A stretch of DNA of 32,412 nucleotides. Origin: JBOGIF01 sp050742415 (GTDB taxonomy: Bacteria > Actinomycetota > Acidimicrobiia > Acidimicrobiales > AC-14). The translations under genes and the position numbers were made by a program. The stretch spans positions 1 to 32,412 of the forward strand of contig JBOGIF010000107.1 in the NCBI GenBank assembly GCA_050742415.1. Direction: 5' to 3'. Shown here in pieces: positions 31,825-32,412 of this stretch. The notes under the pieces are model-generated. The model did no database searches, had not been told where the DNA came from, and saw only the letters and a program-made list of their open reading frames with translations. The first letter of the stretch is position 1, and every line of letters starts with the position of its first letter.

Positions 31825-32412
31825 GTCGTCCGGCGGCCTCGACCGACGCCGAGCTGGCCTTCGTGGTGCCGACGCTCGGCGCCGGAAGCGACCAGGACGA
31901 GGACGTGATGCAGCTGCTGTTCTTCGCGGGAGCGAGATTGGAGCAGGCGATGGAGGTTGCGGGCGCCGAACCGCTGCGAGCCCGCGTCCTGGTCGTCGAC
32001 GGCGACACCTCCGGTTGGCAGGATGCGTCCGAGCTCCTGGCGCCGGAGGTGCTCCCGAGGCTGCTCTTCGAAGCGATCCCTGAGCCCGAGGTTCCAGGGT
32101 TGGCCACCGGCTGTCACAAGGCCGCGTACGACCTCCTGGAGTACGCACGCACGCGATCCTTCGCCGAGCTGCACTGCCTGGATCACGGGGGCGTTGCCTA
32201 TTACGTCACCCAGGCCCGGCGCCTGGGCATGGACCTGCTGGCAACGCCGATCGCCGTCCACGTCGTGGGTGCGACCGTGTTCCGAGCCGAGGCGGACGAC
32301 CGTATGCTCGACCGGGTCGAGGCGCTGGCCGACGACGTTCTCGAGCGGGGATCCATCGAGCGTGCCGATGCTCTCCTCGTGCACGACGAGCGGGCCTGGG
32401 ACTGGTACACGG
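31821..32412 (+). CDS. GT4-like glycosyltransferase, N-terminal part (cut by window end)
   Basis: Open to the last base with no stop; 197 residues visible. The ATG at 31821 overlaps the previous stop by 4 bases (ATGA). The N-terminal strand (LAFVVPTLGAG, 12-22), a central LDHGGVAYYVTQARRLG (120-136) and TPIAVHVVG (142-150) are the layout of the GT-B acceptor domain in GT4 enzymes that read D.xGxGYYVAQA. The catalytic GT4 half lies beyond the window. The canonical HG at the end of the third strand reads VG here, so activity should be checked on the full gene. Confidence 0.75.
   Translation, partial: MSRPAASTDAELAFVVPTLGAGSDQDEDVMQLLFFAGARLEQAMEVAGAEPLRARVLVVDGDTSGWQDASELLAPEVLPRLLFEAIPEPEVPGLATGCHKAAYDLLEYARTRSFAELHCLDHGGVAYYVTQARRLGMDLLATPIAVHVVGATVFRAEADDRMLDRVEALADDVLERGSIERADALLVHDERAWDWYT

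Overview
The window is a very G+C-rich bacterial chromosome segment. It has frequent GTG/TTG starts, tightly packed and overlapping genes, and strong G/C bias at third codon positions. Several features point to an actinobacterium, plausibly of the Acidimicrobiia type: a Corynebacterium-style ArsR, a fused Wzz/tyrosine-kinase polysaccharide regulator, the LMW-phosphatase/glyA/wecA gene order, and a Thr/Ser-rich one-pass surface protein. The lineage is an inference from gene content only.

Layout. (1) 1-2716: NAD-dependent DNA ligase ligA overlapping a YiiM-like MOSC protein. (2) 2717-5439, minus strand: a likely two-gene unit of a lipoprotein with two cupredoxin domains and a membrane-anchored Big_2/Thr-rich surface protein, followed by a stretch that looks like decayed coding sequence. 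(3) 5608-8165, plus: a DrrAB-like ABC exporter (one ATPase, two ABC-2 permeases). (4) 8176-10184: an arsenic/organoarsenical resistance island, arsI-aqpS-arsC (minus) divergent from arsR (plus); no ArsB or Acr3 pump is present in the window. (5) 10185-12127: hairpin-rich intergenic DNA, a stand-alone cytochrome P450, and a probable decayed gene. (6) 12128-32412: a large cell-surface polysaccharide locus running to the window edge.

The polysaccharide locus contains nucleotide-sugar enzymes (a UDP-sugar 6-dehydrogenase, a 4-epimerase, and a membrane 4,6-dehydratase of the CapD/FlaA1 type). It has two kinds of lipid-priming transferase (a polytopic WecA-like enzyme and a monotopic WcaJ-like enzyme), a Wzz-BY-kinase with a nearby LMW tyrosine phosphatase, and a GNAT acyltransferase. 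A minus-strand trio (GT-C transferase, polyprenyl-phosphate sugar synthase, LPG-synthase-like membrane protein) probably modifies glycan on the outer face of the membrane. Next come an unusual 876-residue protein with a duplicated [N-domain + GT2] module, a Wzm/Wzt ABC glycan exporter with a C-terminal extension on Wzt, a further GT2, and a GT4-like enzyme cut by the window end. The last five genes are stitched together by 1-4 bp stop/start overlaps, which implies one translationally coupled operon.

The best candidates for follow-up are the pump-less arsI-aqpS-arsC island, the tandem-duplicated GT2 protein, the two-domain cupredoxin/Big_2 pair, and a clear single-base frameshift in the LPG-synthase-like gene.
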